Program-made: the position numbers and the translations under genes | The notes under the pieces: model-generated | Told to the model about the DNA's origin: nothing | Database searches by the model: none | The model's input: only the letters and a program-made list of their open reading frames with translations | Shown here: in pieces, positions 50,847 to 59,478 of the stretch | Layout of the letters: each line of letters opens with the position of its first letter | Numbering within the stretch: position 1 is the first letter of the stretch | Source of the DNA: Fusobacterium ulcerans | GTDB lineage: Bacteria > Fusobacteriota > Fusobacteriia > Fusobacteriales > Fusobacteriaceae | Assembly: GCF_003019675.1 (NCBI RefSeq) | Contig: NZ_CP028105.1 | Coordinates: 1,690,282 to 1,754,281, forward strand | Direction: 5' to 3' | Length of the DNA: 64,000 nucleotides

Positions 50847-50876
50847 GTACTTAGAAAATATAACAAGGAGAAGAAA

Positions 50877-50930
50877 ATGACTTTAAGAGCTGCCATAATT
50901 ATAATAATATCAATAATATGCTTTCAATAA
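50877..50930 (+). CDS. Isoleucine-rich leader peptide upstream of ileS
   Basis: A 17-residue frame, MTLRAAIIIIISIICFQ, with an AAGGAG ribosome site ending 7 bases before the ATG. Seven of its 17 residues are isoleucine, five in a row (codons ATA, ATT, ATA, ATA, ATA, then TCA, ATA, ATA). It ends 64 bases before a rho-independent terminator that itself lies just before ileS. This is the layout of a ribosome-mediated attenuator in which stalling at Ile codons, when charged tRNA-Ile is scarce, would favour read-through into ileS. The pairing that would form the antiterminator was not resolved by eye. Confidence 0.75.
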   Translation: MTLRAAIIIIISIICFQ

Positions 50931-50994
50931 AAATATTATAGATGTTATTTATGTAGTCTAAGTTATTCTTCTTAAGGAAATAAATTAAAAGTTG

Positions 50995-51022
50995 AAGACA
51001 GCCTGCATAGCTGTCTTTTTTA
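50995..51022 (+). terminator. ileS attenuator
   Basis: AAGACAGC (50995-51002) pairs perfectly with GCTGTCTT (51010-51017) around CTGCATA, followed by a T-run. It lies between the Ile-rich leader peptide and the ileS ribosome site. Confidence 0.85.
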
Positions 51023-51054
51023 TTACAATCTAAACTTTTTATCAGGAGGGTTTT

Positions 51055-54000
51055 ATGTACAAAAAAGTGTCTACGAGTTTGAATTTCGTAGAAAGAGAAA
51101 AAGAAATTGAAAAATACTGGGAAGAGAACAAAATTTTTGAAAAGAGTCTGGAATTAAGAAAAGGGGATAAGACATATACTTTCTATGACGGACCTCCTAC
51201 AGCTAATGGGAAACCGCATATAGGGCACGTTTTAACTCGTGTAATAAAAGATATGGTACCTAGATACAGAACTATGAAAGGCTATGATGTACCAAGAAAA
51301 GCTGGATGGGATACTCATGGGCTTCCAGTAGAGCTTGAGGTAGAAAAATTATTGGGAATAAATGGAAAAGATCAAATAGAAAGTTATGGACTACAACCAT
51401 TTATTGAAGAGTGTAAAACAAGTGTGTGGAAATATAAGGGAATGTGGGAGGACTTTTCTAAAACAGTTGGATTCTGGGCTGACATGGAAAATCCATATGT
51501 AACTTATGACAATAACTTCATTGAATCTGAATGGTGGGCATTGAAGCAAATATGGGAAAAAGATTTACTTTACAAAGGATTTAAAATCGTTCCTTACTGC
51601 CCAAGATGTGGAACACCTCTATCAAGTCACGAAGTGGCACAAGGATATAAAGATGTAAAAGAAAGATCTGCAATAGTTAGATTTAAAGTAAAAGATGAAG
51701 ATGCATATATTTTAGCTTGGACAACTACTCCTTGGACACTGCCTTCAAATGTGGCTCTTTGTGTAAATCCAAATGAAACTTATGTAAAAGTTCAGCATGA
51801 AGGATATACTTACTACATGGCAGAAGCTTTAGTTCCAACAGTATTGAAAGAAAACTATACTATTCTTGAAAGTTATAAAGGAAAAGACTTAGAGTACAAA
51901 GAATATGTACCTCTATTTAATTTTGTAAAACCAGATAAAAAATGCTGGTATGTAACTTGTGATACTTATGTTACATTGACTGATGGTACTGGAGTAGTTC
52001 ATACAGCCCCTGCATTTGGAGAAGATGACGCCAATGTAGGAAGAAAATATGATCTTCCATTTGTACAATTAGTAGATTCTAAAGGAGAAATGACAGAAGA
52101 AACACTTTGGCCTGGAGTATTCTGTAAAAAAGCAGATAAAGATATTTTGAAAACTCTTGAACAGAATGGACTTCTTTTTGATGCACCTGTATTCGAGCAT
52201 AATTATCCTCACTGCTGGAGATGTGACACTCCTCTTATCTATTATGCAAGAGAATCTTGGTTTATCAAAATGACAGCTGTAAAAGAAGACCTTATCAGAA
52301 ACAATGACACTATCAACTGGATACCAAAGACTATAGGAAAAGGACGTTTTGGTGACTGGCTTGAAAATGTTCAAGACTGGGGAATCAGCCGTAATCGTTA
52401 CTGGGGAACTCCTCTGAATGTATGGGAATGTGAATGCGGACATAATCATGCTATTGGAAGCATAGAAGAATTAAAATCTATGTCACCTAACTGTCCAGAA
52501 AATATTGAGCTTCACCGTCCATATATAGATGCAGTAACTATAACTTGTCCTCATTGTGGAAAACAAATGACAAGAGTGCCAGAAGTTATTGACTGTTGGT
52601 TTGACTCAGGATCAATGCCTTTTGCTCAGCATCATTATCCATTTGAAAATAAAGATTTATTTGAAAAACAATTCCCAGCAGACTTCATATCTGAAGCTGT
52701 TGACCAAACAAGAGGTTGGTTCTATTCACTTCTTGCAATATCTACATTGATTTTCAATAAAGCACCATACAAAAATGTAATTGTATTGGGACATGTCCAA
52801 GATGAGAATGGACAGAAAATGTCTAAATCTAAAGGAAATGCAGTAGACCCATTTGATGCACTTGCTACTTATGGAGCAGATGCTATTCGTTGGTACTTCT
52901 ATATAAATTCAGCTCCTTGGCTTCCTAACAGATTCCATGGAAAAGCAGTTCAGGAAGGACAGCGTAAATTCATGGCTACATTATGGAATACATATGCTTT
53001 CTTTGTTCTTTATGCTGAGATAGATCAGTTTGATGCTACAAAATATACTTTAGACAAAGATAAATTAACTGTTATGGATAAATGGCTTCTTTCTAAATTA
53101 AATACAGTAGTAAAAGGTGTAGATGAAAATCTTGCTGATTACAAACTTCTTGAAGCTGCAAGACTTCTTCAAGATTTTGTAGATGAATTAAGCAACTGGT
53201 ATGTAAGAAGAAGCAGAGAACGTTTCTGGGTACAAGATATGACTGATGATAAAATCACAGCATATATGACTTTATATACAGCTCTTGTTACTATTTCAAA
53301 AGCTGCTGCACCAATGATTCCGTTTATGACAGAGGAAATTTATCGTAATCTGGTATGCAGTATAGATAAAAATGCACCTGAAAGTATTCATTTGACTGAT
53401 TTCCCTGAAGTGCATGAAGACCTTATAGATAAAGCACTTGAAGAGGATATGGAAGAAGTTCTTCAGGTAGTTACTCTAGGAAGAGCAGCAAGAAATGCAG
53501 CTAATATTAAAAATAGACAACCAGTAGCTAATATCTATGTAAAAGCTGGGCATAAAGTTGGAGAGCTTTATCAAAATATTATAAAAGAAGAACTTAATAT
53601 TAAAGAGATTCACTTTGTAGAGGATACATCGCAATTTACTTCATATACTTTCAAACCTCAGCTAAAAGTATTGGGGCAAAAGTATGGTAAGAAAGTAAAT
53701 GAGATTCGTACTCTTCTGGCAGAGATGGATGGAAGCAAAGCTAAAAAAGAGCTGGACACTAATGGAGTTTTAGTTCTTAAATTAGCTGATGGAGAGGAAG
53801 CATCTCTTACTGTAGATGATCTGTTGATAGAAACAGCTCAAACAGAAGGATATATGCCGCTTGAAGATAGAGGAATAACTGTTGTACTTGATACTAAACT
53901 TACTCCTGAATTAATAGAAGAGGGATTTGTAAGAGAAATTATCAGTAAAATTCAATCTATGCGTAAAGAGGCAGACTTTGATGTAACTGACCACATTACA

Positions 54001-54171
54001 TTCTATGAAAAAGATAATGACAAAATTAAAGAAATCATTGAAAGAAATGCTGAAGAAATTAAGCATGATACTCTTGCTGATGAAATAGTTTTTGGAGAAG
54101 CAGATGGATTCACAGGAGAATTTAATGTGAATGGAGAAAAGGTTGTCTTTGGAGTAAAAGTAAATAAGTAA
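51055..54171 (+). CDS. ileS: Isoleucyl-tRNA synthetase, type 2
   Basis: A 1038-residue class I synthetase that charges tRNA-Ile. HIGH motif H55-I-G-H58 in NGKPHIGHVLTRVIKD, KMSKS at about 588-592 (QKMSKSKGN). The CP1 editing domain is recognisable (TTTPWTLPSNVAL near 222, and CDTYVTLTDGTGVVHTAPAFGEDD near 303). The region CPRCGTPLSSHEVAQGYK, the total length, and a C-terminal end without the zinc ribbon of type 1 enzymes all point to type 2 (eukaryote-like), a form often insensitive to mupirocin. An Ile-rich leader and attenuator lie upstream. AGGAGGG precedes the ATG. Partner genes are not needed. Confidence 0.95.
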   Translation: MYKKVSTSLNFVEREKEIEKYWEENKIFEKSLELRKGDKTYTFYDGPPTANGKPHIGHVLTRVIKDMVPRYRTMKGYDVPRKAGWDTHGLPVELEVEKLLGINGKDQIESYGLQPFIEECKTSVWKYKGMWEDFSKTVGFWADMENPYVTYDNNFIESEWWALKQIWEKDLLYKGFKIVPYCPRCGTPLSSHEVAQGYKDVKERSAIVRFKVKDEDAYILAWTTTPWTLPSNVALCVNPNETYVKVQHEGYTYYMAEALVPTVLKENYTILESYKGKDLEYKEYVPLFNFVKPDKKCWYVTCDTYVTLTDGTGVVHTAPAFGEDDANVGRKYDLPFVQLVDSKGEMTEETLWPGVFCKKADKDILKTLEQNGLLFDAPVFEHNYPHCWRCDTPLIYYARESWFIKMTAVKEDLIRNNDTINWIPKTIGKGRFGDWLENVQDWGISRNRYWGTPLNVWECECGHNHAIGSIEELKSMSPNCPENIELHRPYIDAVTITCPHCGKQMTRVPEVIDCWFDSGSMPFAQHHYPFENKDLFEKQFPADFISEAVDQTRGWFYSLLAISTLIFNKAPYKNVIVLGHVQDENGQKMSKSKGNAVDPFDALATYGADAIRWYFYINSAPWLPNRFHGKAVQEGQRKFMATLWNTYAFFVLYAEIDQFDATKYTLDKDKLTVMDKWLLSKLNTVVKGVDENLADYKLLEAARLLQDFVDELSNWYVRRSRERFWVQDMTDDKITAYMTLYTALVTISKAAAPMIPFMTEEIYRNLVCSIDKNAPESIHLTDFPEVHEDLIDKALEEDMEEVLQVVTLGRAARNAANIKNRQPVANIYVKAGHKVGELYQNIIKEELNIKEIHFVEDTSQFTSYTFKPQLKVLGQKYGKKVNEIRTLLAEMDGSKAKKELDTNGVLVLKLADGEEASLTVDDLLIETAQTEGYMPLEDRGITVVLDTKLTPELIEEGFVREIISKIQSMRKEADFDVTDHITFYEKDNDKIKEIIERNAEEIKHDTLADEIVFGEADGFTGEFNVNGEKVVFGVKVNK

Positions 54172-54181
54172 TATAAATAAA

Positions 54182-54388
54182 AAAGAGGTTGATTTATTAA
54201 GAAAAGTATAATTTTAGAACTTTTCCAGTAGAAAGGGTTGTTATTAATTTCGTTCCTAAAACTAAAAACAGTAAACTTATTGCATTCAAACATACTGTTT
54301 TTCACGTTTTACTTACTTCATTAATTACACAAGCCTTTCTAATTTCCAAATTTCTAAAATCTATCTTAGCTTATTAGTCAACCTCTTT
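54182..54388. terminator. Terminator arms separated by a repeat copy
   Basis: AAAGAGGTTGA (54182-54192) and TCAACCTCTTT (54378-54388) form a perfect 11-bp stem, with weaker pairing inward (TTATTAAG against CTTATTA). They lie between the converging ileS and flavodoxin genes. About 185 bases separate the arms, and they contain dispersed repeat copy C. It looks like an ordinary bidirectional terminator whose loop received an insertion. Confidence 0.6.
54255..54345 (-). repeat. Dispersed repeat, copy C (inside a terminator loop)
   Basis: On the minus strand it starts AAATTAGAAAGGCTTGTGTA, then ATTAATGAAGTAAGTAAAAC and a GTTTGAATGCAATAAGTTTA core, lining up base for base with copy B over about 80 bases. 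AAAAACAGTA and TACTGTTTTT inside it form a 10-bp stem (54264-54303 region). Confidence 0.6.
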
Positions 54389-54393
54389 AATTT

Positions 54394-54897
54394 TTAGTTG
54401 AAATATGGTTTAATTTTTTCTATCCATTCTTTAATTCTATCTGGAGTGTCTGTTCCTTGATTTCCTTCATCAAGAGCAAGACCTACAAATTTTCCATCTA
54501 CAACTGCTTCAGTTTCTTCATAATGATATCCTTCTGTAGAAGTGAATCCAATAACTTTTGCCCCATTTTTTACAACAGCATCATAAAGTATTTTCATAGC
54601 TCCAACATATGATTCACCAAAAGCAAACTGGTTTCCAAGTCCTGCTATGGCAACAGTTTTACCAGTGAAATCTATATTTTTAAACTCTTCAAAAATATTG
54701 TTCCAATCCTCTTGTAATTCTCCAACTCCATAAGTAGGAGATACAAGAATAAGATTTTCATAATCTTTTATTTCAGATATTCCATCAGCTACATTATATG
54801 TTTGGTAGTCATCTTTTCTAAGATAGAATTCTATCTCATCAACTATACCAGTAGTATTTCCAGATGTTGTTCCATAAAAAATTCCTATTTTTTTCAT
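54394..54897 (-). CDS. Long-chain flavodoxin
   Basis: A 167-residue FldA-type flavodoxin, a soluble low-potential electron carrier. FMN phosphate loop FYGTTSGNTTGIVDEI at 7-22, the 50s loop SPTYGVGELQEDW near 53-65 and the 90s loop GLGNQFAFGESYVGAM near 86-101, including the 20-residue insertion that defines long-chain forms. It follows tcdA by 11 bases on the minus strand and is probably co-transcribed. Its conventional form contrasts with the other, less canonical flavodoxins in this window. Confidence 0.93.
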   Translation of the reverse strand: MKKIGIFYGTTSGNTTGIVDEIEFYLRKDDYQTYNVADGISEIKDYENLILVSPTYGVGELQEDWNNIFEEFKNIDFTGKTVAIAGLGNQFAFGESYVGAMKILYDAVVKNGAKVIGFTSTEGYHYEETEAVVDGKFVGLALDEGNQGTDTPDRIKEWIEKIKPYFN

Positions 54898-54908
54898 CTT
54901 TATTCCTC

Positions 54909-55613
54909 CTATAAATTACAGATATCTTTTACAACTTCACTTGCTATTATAAGCCCAGCACTTGAAGGAACAAAAGATATGCTGCCAACATTTACTTTTT
55001 TCTCTCTGCTCCCAGTTTCATTTTCAGGCTTTCTGGGAATCTCTTTTGAATAAACCACTTTTAATTTTTTAATTCTTCTATTTTTTAATTCTTTTCTCAT
55101 AACACGAGCTAAAGGGCATACAGAAGTTTTATAAATATCAGCTACTTCAAGCATTGTCGGCTCGATTTTATTTCCAGTTCCCATGGAAGAAATAATTGGA
55201 GTGCCAGTATTTTGAGCTGTTTCAGCTAATATCAGTTTAGAAGTTACTAAATCAATAGCATCAACTATATAATCATATTTTTTGTCTTTAAAAAATTTAT
55301 CATAATTTTCCATTGAAAATTTTTCTGGATACTCATGTATTTTTATATCTGGATTGATAGAAAGAAGTCTGTCTTTCATAACAGAGGTTTTTAATTTTCC
55401 TACAGTATTTTGTAGGGCAATAATCTGTCTGTTAAGATTGGTGATATCCACAGTATCAAAATCTACAATGGATAATTCTCCAACACCAGCTCTGGCTAGA
55501 GCTTCTATGACAAAGCCTCCCACTCCTCCAACACCAAATACTATTACATGAGAATTTTGAAGTTTTTCAAGGTTTTCCTTTCCTATCAAAAGTTCAGTTC
55601 TTTGAAATATCAT
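54909..55613 (-). CDS. tcdA: tRNA threonylcarbamoyladenosine dehydratase TcdA
   Basis: A 234-residue E1-like (ThiF/MoeB superfamily) enzyme that makes cyclic t6A at position 37 of tRNAs. The ATP-binding motif is VFGVGGVGGFVIEALARAGVG near 24-44, IVDFDTVDITNLNRQ near 49-63 is the nucleotide-contact region, and DAID near 115 with SSMGTGNKIEPTMLEVADIYKTSVCPLARVMR near 140-170 is typical of TcdA/CsdL. A longer frame begins at 55670; GAGGA before the ATG at 55613 and the family start MIFQRTELLIG favour the shorter one. It is the first gene of a two-gene unit with flavodoxin. Confidence 0.9.
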   Translation of the reverse strand: MIFQRTELLIGKENLEKLQNSHVIVFGVGGVGGFVIEALARAGVGELSIVDFDTVDITNLNRQIIALQNTVGKLKTSVMKDRLLSINPDIKIHEYPEKFSMENYDKFFKDKKYDYIVDAIDLVTSKLILAETAQNTGTPIISSMGTGNKIEPTMLEVADIYKTSVCPLARVMRKELKNRRIKKLKVVYSKEIPRKPENETGSREKKVNVGSISFVPSSAGLIIASEVVKDICNL

Positions 55614-55785
55614 GTCATCATCCTCAAATATATTATTTACTATCTTAGTAAATAATATATTATTTTTCATAAAAAATCAACAATATATTTTTTATAATTT
55701 AAACATTACAGAGGGTTTTTAAAATAAAAAATGAAAATAATTGGAAGAAAATGTAAGTAAATAGAAAAAAATGTTTAAAAAGCTA

Positions 55786-55816
55786 TTGACAAAGTAGAGA
55801 TCATGAGTTATATAAT
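55786..55816 (+). promoter_or_regulatory. Promoter of the LacI-sugar operon
   Basis: TTGACA (55786-55791) with TATATA at 17 bp (55809-55814) or TATAAT at 19 bp (55811-55816). The LacI-type operator lies about 17 bp after the -10. Confidence 0.7.
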
Positions 55817-55832
55817 TTATCAACAGGAGAAA

Positions 55833-55846
55833 TGAAAACGTTTTCA
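55833..55846 (+). promoter_or_regulatory. LacI-type operator O1
   Basis: Perfect 14-bp palindrome TGAAAACGTTTTCA with the central CG of LacI/GalR-family operators, between the promoter and the LacI start. A regulator bound here would block transcription of its own operon. Confidence 0.8.
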
Positions 55847-55865
55847 AAAAGAGGTGTACAACAAG

Positions 55866-56879
55866 ATGAAAATAAATGATGTAGCAGAATATGCAGGAGT
55901 TTCATTAGCTACTGTTTCGAGAGTTATAAATGGAAAAAATGTAAAAAAAGAGACAAGAGAAAAGGTAGAAGAAGCTATAAAAAAATTAAATTATACACCA
56001 AATTTTATGGCAAGCAGTCTTCAAAGAACTAAGAGTAATATGCTTTTGATAATAGTTCCAGAGATATCAAACCCTTACTACTCTGCTATTTTAGAAGGAG
56101 TAGAAGTAACAGCAAAAAGCATGGGGTACAATATTATTTTGGGAAGCAGCTACTCATCAGAAGCACAATTATTAGATTATCTCACTCTGCTAAATACCAA
56201 ACTTGTAGATGGAATAATACTTATGGAGAAAATAAGAAAAGATAAGATAATGGAAAAGATAAAAGATGAAAACGTTTTCAAAAAGATAGTTCAGTGCAGT
56301 GAGTACATAGAAGAAAACGAACTTACTTATGTAACTATAGATCATAAAAAAGCAGCATATGAAGCTGTAAGTCATCTTATATCAATAGGGAAGAAAGATA
56401 TATACCTTTTCTCAATGAAAAAAGATTATACATATTCTACATTGAGAAGAGAAGGTTTGATAGAAGCTATGAGAGATAATGGGCTGGAATTTAAAAAGGA
56501 AAATGAAGTACTTTTAGATGAATTATCTATAAAAGAAGCTCAAAAACATATGAATATAATTTTAAATAACAGAGAGGTAGAAAATATAGGAATATTTGCA
56601 GTATCAGATGTGATAGCGATAGGAATATTAAAAGCTCTCAATACTAAAAATATAAAAATACCACAGGAAGCAGCAGTGATAGGATTTGACAACATAGATT
56701 TTTCAGCAGTTACAGAACCATCACTTACAACAGTATCACAGCCGGGATATGAATTAGGAGCAGAATCAGTAAAAAGCTTGGTAAGAAAAATAACAGGAGA
56801 ATGCAATGATCCTGAAAAAATTATTTTAGACCATGAGCTTATAGTCAGAGAAACAACCAATAAATTTGTTTTAAAGTAG
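55866..56879 (+). CDS. LacI-family transcriptional regulator
   Basis: A 337-residue repressor with the N-terminal LacI HTH (KINDVAEYAGVSLATVSRVINGKNVKKETREKVEEAIKKLNYTPN) and hinge helix, then a periplasmic-binding-protein-like sugar domain. The frame opens at 55854 with the GTG of the GAGGTG ribosome site; the ATG at 55866 is taken. It heads the sugar operon (38 bases to the binding protein gene). Two copies of the operator palindrome, one at 55833-55846 and one inside the gene at 56267-56280, suggest autorepression with DNA looping. The inducer is unknown. Confidence 0.93.
   Translation: MKINDVAEYAGVSLATVSRVINGKNVKKETREKVEEAIKKLNYTPNFMASSLQRTKSNMLLIIVPEISNPYYSAILEGVEVTAKSMGYNIILGSSYSSEAQLLDYLTLLNTKLVDGIILMEKIRKDKIMEKIKDENVFKKIVQCSEYIEENELTYVTIDHKKAAYEAVSHLISIGKKDIYLFSMKKDYTYSTLRREGLIEAMRDNGLEFKKENEVLLDELSIKEAQKHMNIILNNREVENIGIFAVSDVIAIGILKALNTKNIKIPQEAAVIGFDNIDFSAVTEPSLTTVSQPGYELGAESVKSLVRKITGECNDPEKIILDHELIVRETTNKFVLK
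56267..56280 (+). promoter_or_regulatory. LacI-type operator O2 inside the repressor gene
   Basis: The 14-bp palindrome TGAAAACGTTTTCA recurs here exactly, and identity with the upstream site extends over 21 bases (55832-55852 and 56266-56286). The centres are 434 bp apart. Confidence 0.75.
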
Positions 56880-56917
56880 AGAGACATCTCTAATAAAATA
56901 TAAGGAGGATTGATTTG

Positions 56918-57916
56918 ATGAAGAGATTTTTTACATTATTAGCGGCATTACTGCTTTTAAGTGTAGCTGCATTTGCAAGTGCTGGAGGGAAAGTTTTAGG
57001 AATTGTTATGCCTAATGCAACTCACGGATTTTTAGGAGAGAGTATAAAACACGCTAGAGCAGCAGCTGAAGAGTATTCTAAAGCTAATGGATTTAGCTAC
57101 AAATTCCTTACTTCTGCTGAAGCATCAGAACAAAATAACCAGTTAGATACTTTAATCAATGAAAAAGTTGATTGTATTGTTTTATGGCCACACAATGGAA
57201 ATGAATTGAGATCTGGGGCTATGAAAGTTATGGAAGCTAAGATTCCATTAATTATTTATGACCGTTTAATTGATGAATTTAAACCTACTGCTGAAGTTAT
57301 GGGAGATAACTTTACAATAGGGGAAGAGACTGGAAGATATCTGAATAAATACTTTGCTGAAGATTTGAAAAAAGGAAAAGTTAATATCCTTGAGTTCAAA
57401 GGAGATAATTCAACAGTTCCTCAACAACGTTCAGATGGATTTGCAAAAACTGCTGATAAAAATATCAACATTCTTCAACAATTCAGTACTGACTGGCAAA
57501 GAGCAAAAGCTCAAGAACAAATGGAAACACTTCTTAACAGTTTGAAAAAAGATGAAGTAGAAAGTATAAAAGCTGTATTTACTCATGATGATGAAGTTAT
57601 GCTTGGAGTATTAGATGCAATAATGAGTTATAGTGGAAATGCTAAACTTAACATTAAACTTGTAACTGGTGTTGGTGGAAGAAGGGAAAATATAGAAACT
57701 TTTGATATATTCAAAAATGATTTAGGAATAGATCAAGTAACTTATTTGTTCTCTCCTACAATGGTAAGAGACGCAGTTAAAATGGGTGCAGATATATTAG
57801 ATGGAAAAACATTCTCTGGACTATATCTTATTCCTACAGAAACAATAGATAACAATAACTATAAAGACTATATGAAGAGTGAGCATTGGAAAATAAGATA
57901 CGAAAGTGGAATCTAA
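56918..57916 (+). CDS. Sugar ABC transporter substrate-binding protein (RbsB/XylF class)
   Basis: A 332-residue periplasmic sugar-binding protein. A signal peptide covers residues 1-23 (AAFASAGGK). The body has the class features: GIVMPNATHGFLGESIKHARAAAEEY near 28-53, DCIVLWPHNGNEL near 85-97, PLIIYDRLIDEF near 108, and EFKGDNSTVPQQRSDGF near 152. The frame starts at a TTG three bases earlier, but AAGGAGG points to the ATG at 56918. It is followed by a 20-bp palindrome (57931-57950) that may raise its level above the ATPase and permease. Confidence 0.92.
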   Translation: MKRFFTLLAALLLLSVAAFASAGGKVLGIVMPNATHGFLGESIKHARAAAEEYSKANGFSYKFLTSAEASEQNNQLDTLINEKVDCIVLWPHNGNELRSGAMKVMEAKIPLIIYDRLIDEFKPTAEVMGDNFTIGEETGRYLNKYFAEDLKKGKVNILEFKGDNSTVPQQRSDGFAKTADKNINILQQFSTDWQRAKAQEQMETLLNSLKKDEVESIKAVFTHDDEVMLGVLDAIMSYSGNAKLNIKLVTGVGGRRENIETFDIFKNDLGIDQVTYLFSPTMVRDAVKMGADILDGKTFSGLYLIPTETIDNNNYKDYMKSEHWKIRYESGI

Positions 57917-57930
57917 AATAAATTAATTTG

Positions 57931-57950
57931 AGGGTGGGAATTCCCACCCT
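57931..57950 (+). terminator. Perfect 20-bp palindrome between binding protein and ATPase genes
   Basis: AGGGTGGGAATTCCCACCCT, followed by TATTTAAAAAA. It would make a very stable RNA stem, probably a processing or partial termination site that uncouples the levels of the two genes. Confidence 0.6.
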
Positions 57951-57981
57951 TATTTAAAAAATGGGGTGGGTGATAAAAATC

Positions 57982-59478
57982 ATGCTTTTGGAGATGAGGA
58001 ATATAGTGAAATGTTTTGGTCCTGTACAGGCTTTGAAAGATGTTTCCCTCAGTGTAGATAAAGGTGAAATACATGGACTATTAGGAGAGAATGGAGCAGG
58101 GAAATCCACTCTGATGAATATTCTGGCAGGGACATTTCCGCCTACACAGGGAGAGATTTATTTTAATGGAGAGAAAATAGAGGACCTGAATACTAAGAAA
58201 ACACAGGGAATGGGGATAAGATTTATACATCAGGAATTAAATCTTGTAAATGATCTTACTGTCTATGAAAATCTTTTTCTTGGAGAGGAGCTTCTTAATA
58301 AATATGGACTTCTAAATAAAAAAGAAATGATAAAACGATCTAAAGAAATTCTTGAAAAAATGAATCTAGATATTGATCCTGAAATGGAAGTAAGACATTT
58401 GGAGACATCAAGAAAACAGCTCGTTGAAATAGCGAAAGCTCTTCTTTTTGACGCGAAGCTTATAATAATGGACGAACCTACAACAGCCTTAACTAATAAA
58501 GAGATAGAAATGCTTTTTGTTCTTATGAGAAGATTAAAGGAACAGGGAGTAACTATGATTTATATATCTCATAAAATGCCGGAGCTTTTCAGTATCTGTG
58601 ACAGATATACAGTGCTTAGAGATGGAAGATTTATAGAAAGCGGTTATTTTAAGGATATAAACGAAAGAAAAGCTACTGAACTTTTAGTGGGAAGATGTAT
58701 AGAAAATGAAAAGATAGAAAAAGAAAAAATATCAGAAGAAATATTGATGGAAGTAAAAAATATAACTTCAGAAGGAAAATTTAAAGATATATCTTTTAAT
58801 TTGAGAAAAGGGGAAGTTATAGCAGTTACAGGACTGCATGGAGATGGAAGAGATCAGCTTGCAGAGGCGTTATACGGGGTATGTAAAATAAATTCTGGAG
58901 AAGTATGGGTAAATGGAAAGAAACTTGGATATAGAAGTATAAAAGATACAGTGGAAAATGGAATAAGTATGGTACAGAGAAATAGAAAAGAACGTTCTAT
59001 TATAAAAGATATGAGTATACTTAATAATTTTTCTGTTTCAAGATTTGTTTCAAAACATAAAAAACTTTTTATTGATGATAAATCAGAAATAGAAAGATTT
59101 GATACAAGAAAAAAAGAGATGTCCACAAAAATTGGACACTATGATGACTATATAACATCACTTTCAGGAGGAAATCAGCAAAAGATAATTATTGGAAGAT
59201 GTCTTGAACTGGATACTGATGTGATAATTTTAGATAATCCTACACAGGGGATAGATGTAGGGGCTAAATTTGAAATTTACAAGATAATCAATGAATTGGC
59301 TAAAACTGGAAAGGGAATAATAATATTCAGTTCTGAATATCCAGAGATAAATAAAGTAGCAGACAGGTGTTTTGTAATGTATAAAGGAAGAATAAATAAA
59401 GAACTGACAAGAGATGAGTTCAGTGAGATAAATATCATGCACTATGCTACAGGAGCAAATATGGAGGAAAAAATATGA
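57982..59478 (+). CDS. Sugar ABC transporter ATP-binding protein (RbsA/XylG class, two ATPase domains)
   Basis: A 498-residue ATPase with two ABC domains. First: Walker A GENGAGKSTLMN near 36-47, signature-like HLETSRKQLVEIAKAL near 133-148 and Walker B LIIMDEPTTAL. Second: GLHGDGRDQLAEALYG near 278 (diverged Walker A), signature LSGGNQQKIIIGRCLELD near 395-412 and VIILDNPTQGIDVGAKFEIY. The frame opens at 57961, but the GGGTGGGTGAT piece suits the ATG at 57982, and MLLEMRNI is a common family start. The stop overlaps the permease start as ATGA. Confidence 0.92.
   Translation: MLLEMRNIVKCFGPVQALKDVSLSVDKGEIHGLLGENGAGKSTLMNILAGTFPPTQGEIYFNGEKIEDLNTKKTQGMGIRFIHQELNLVNDLTVYENLFLGEELLNKYGLLNKKEMIKRSKEILEKMNLDIDPEMEVRHLETSRKQLVEIAKALLFDAKLIIMDEPTTALTNKEIEMLFVLMRRLKEQGVTMIYISHKMPELFSICDRYTVLRDGRFIESGYFKDINERKATELLVGRCIENEKIEKEKISEEILMEVKNITSEGKFKDISFNLRKGEVIAVTGLHGDGRDQLAEALYGVCKINSGEVWVNGKKLGYRSIKDTVENGISMVQRNRKERSIIKDMSILNNFSVSRFVSKHKKLFIDDKSEIERFDTRKKEMSTKIGHYDDYITSLSGGNQQKIIIGRCLELDTDVIILDNPTQGIDVGAKFEIYKIINELAKTGKGIIIFSSEYPEINKVADRCFVMYKGRINKELTRDEFSEINIMHYATGANMEEKI

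Noticed and set aside
50817-51054. T-box riboswitch upstream of ileS
   Set aside because: I looked for the AGGGTGGNACC-type T-box sequence and its specifier stem and saw neither; a short Ile-rich frame with a ribosome site and a simple hairpin explain the region better.
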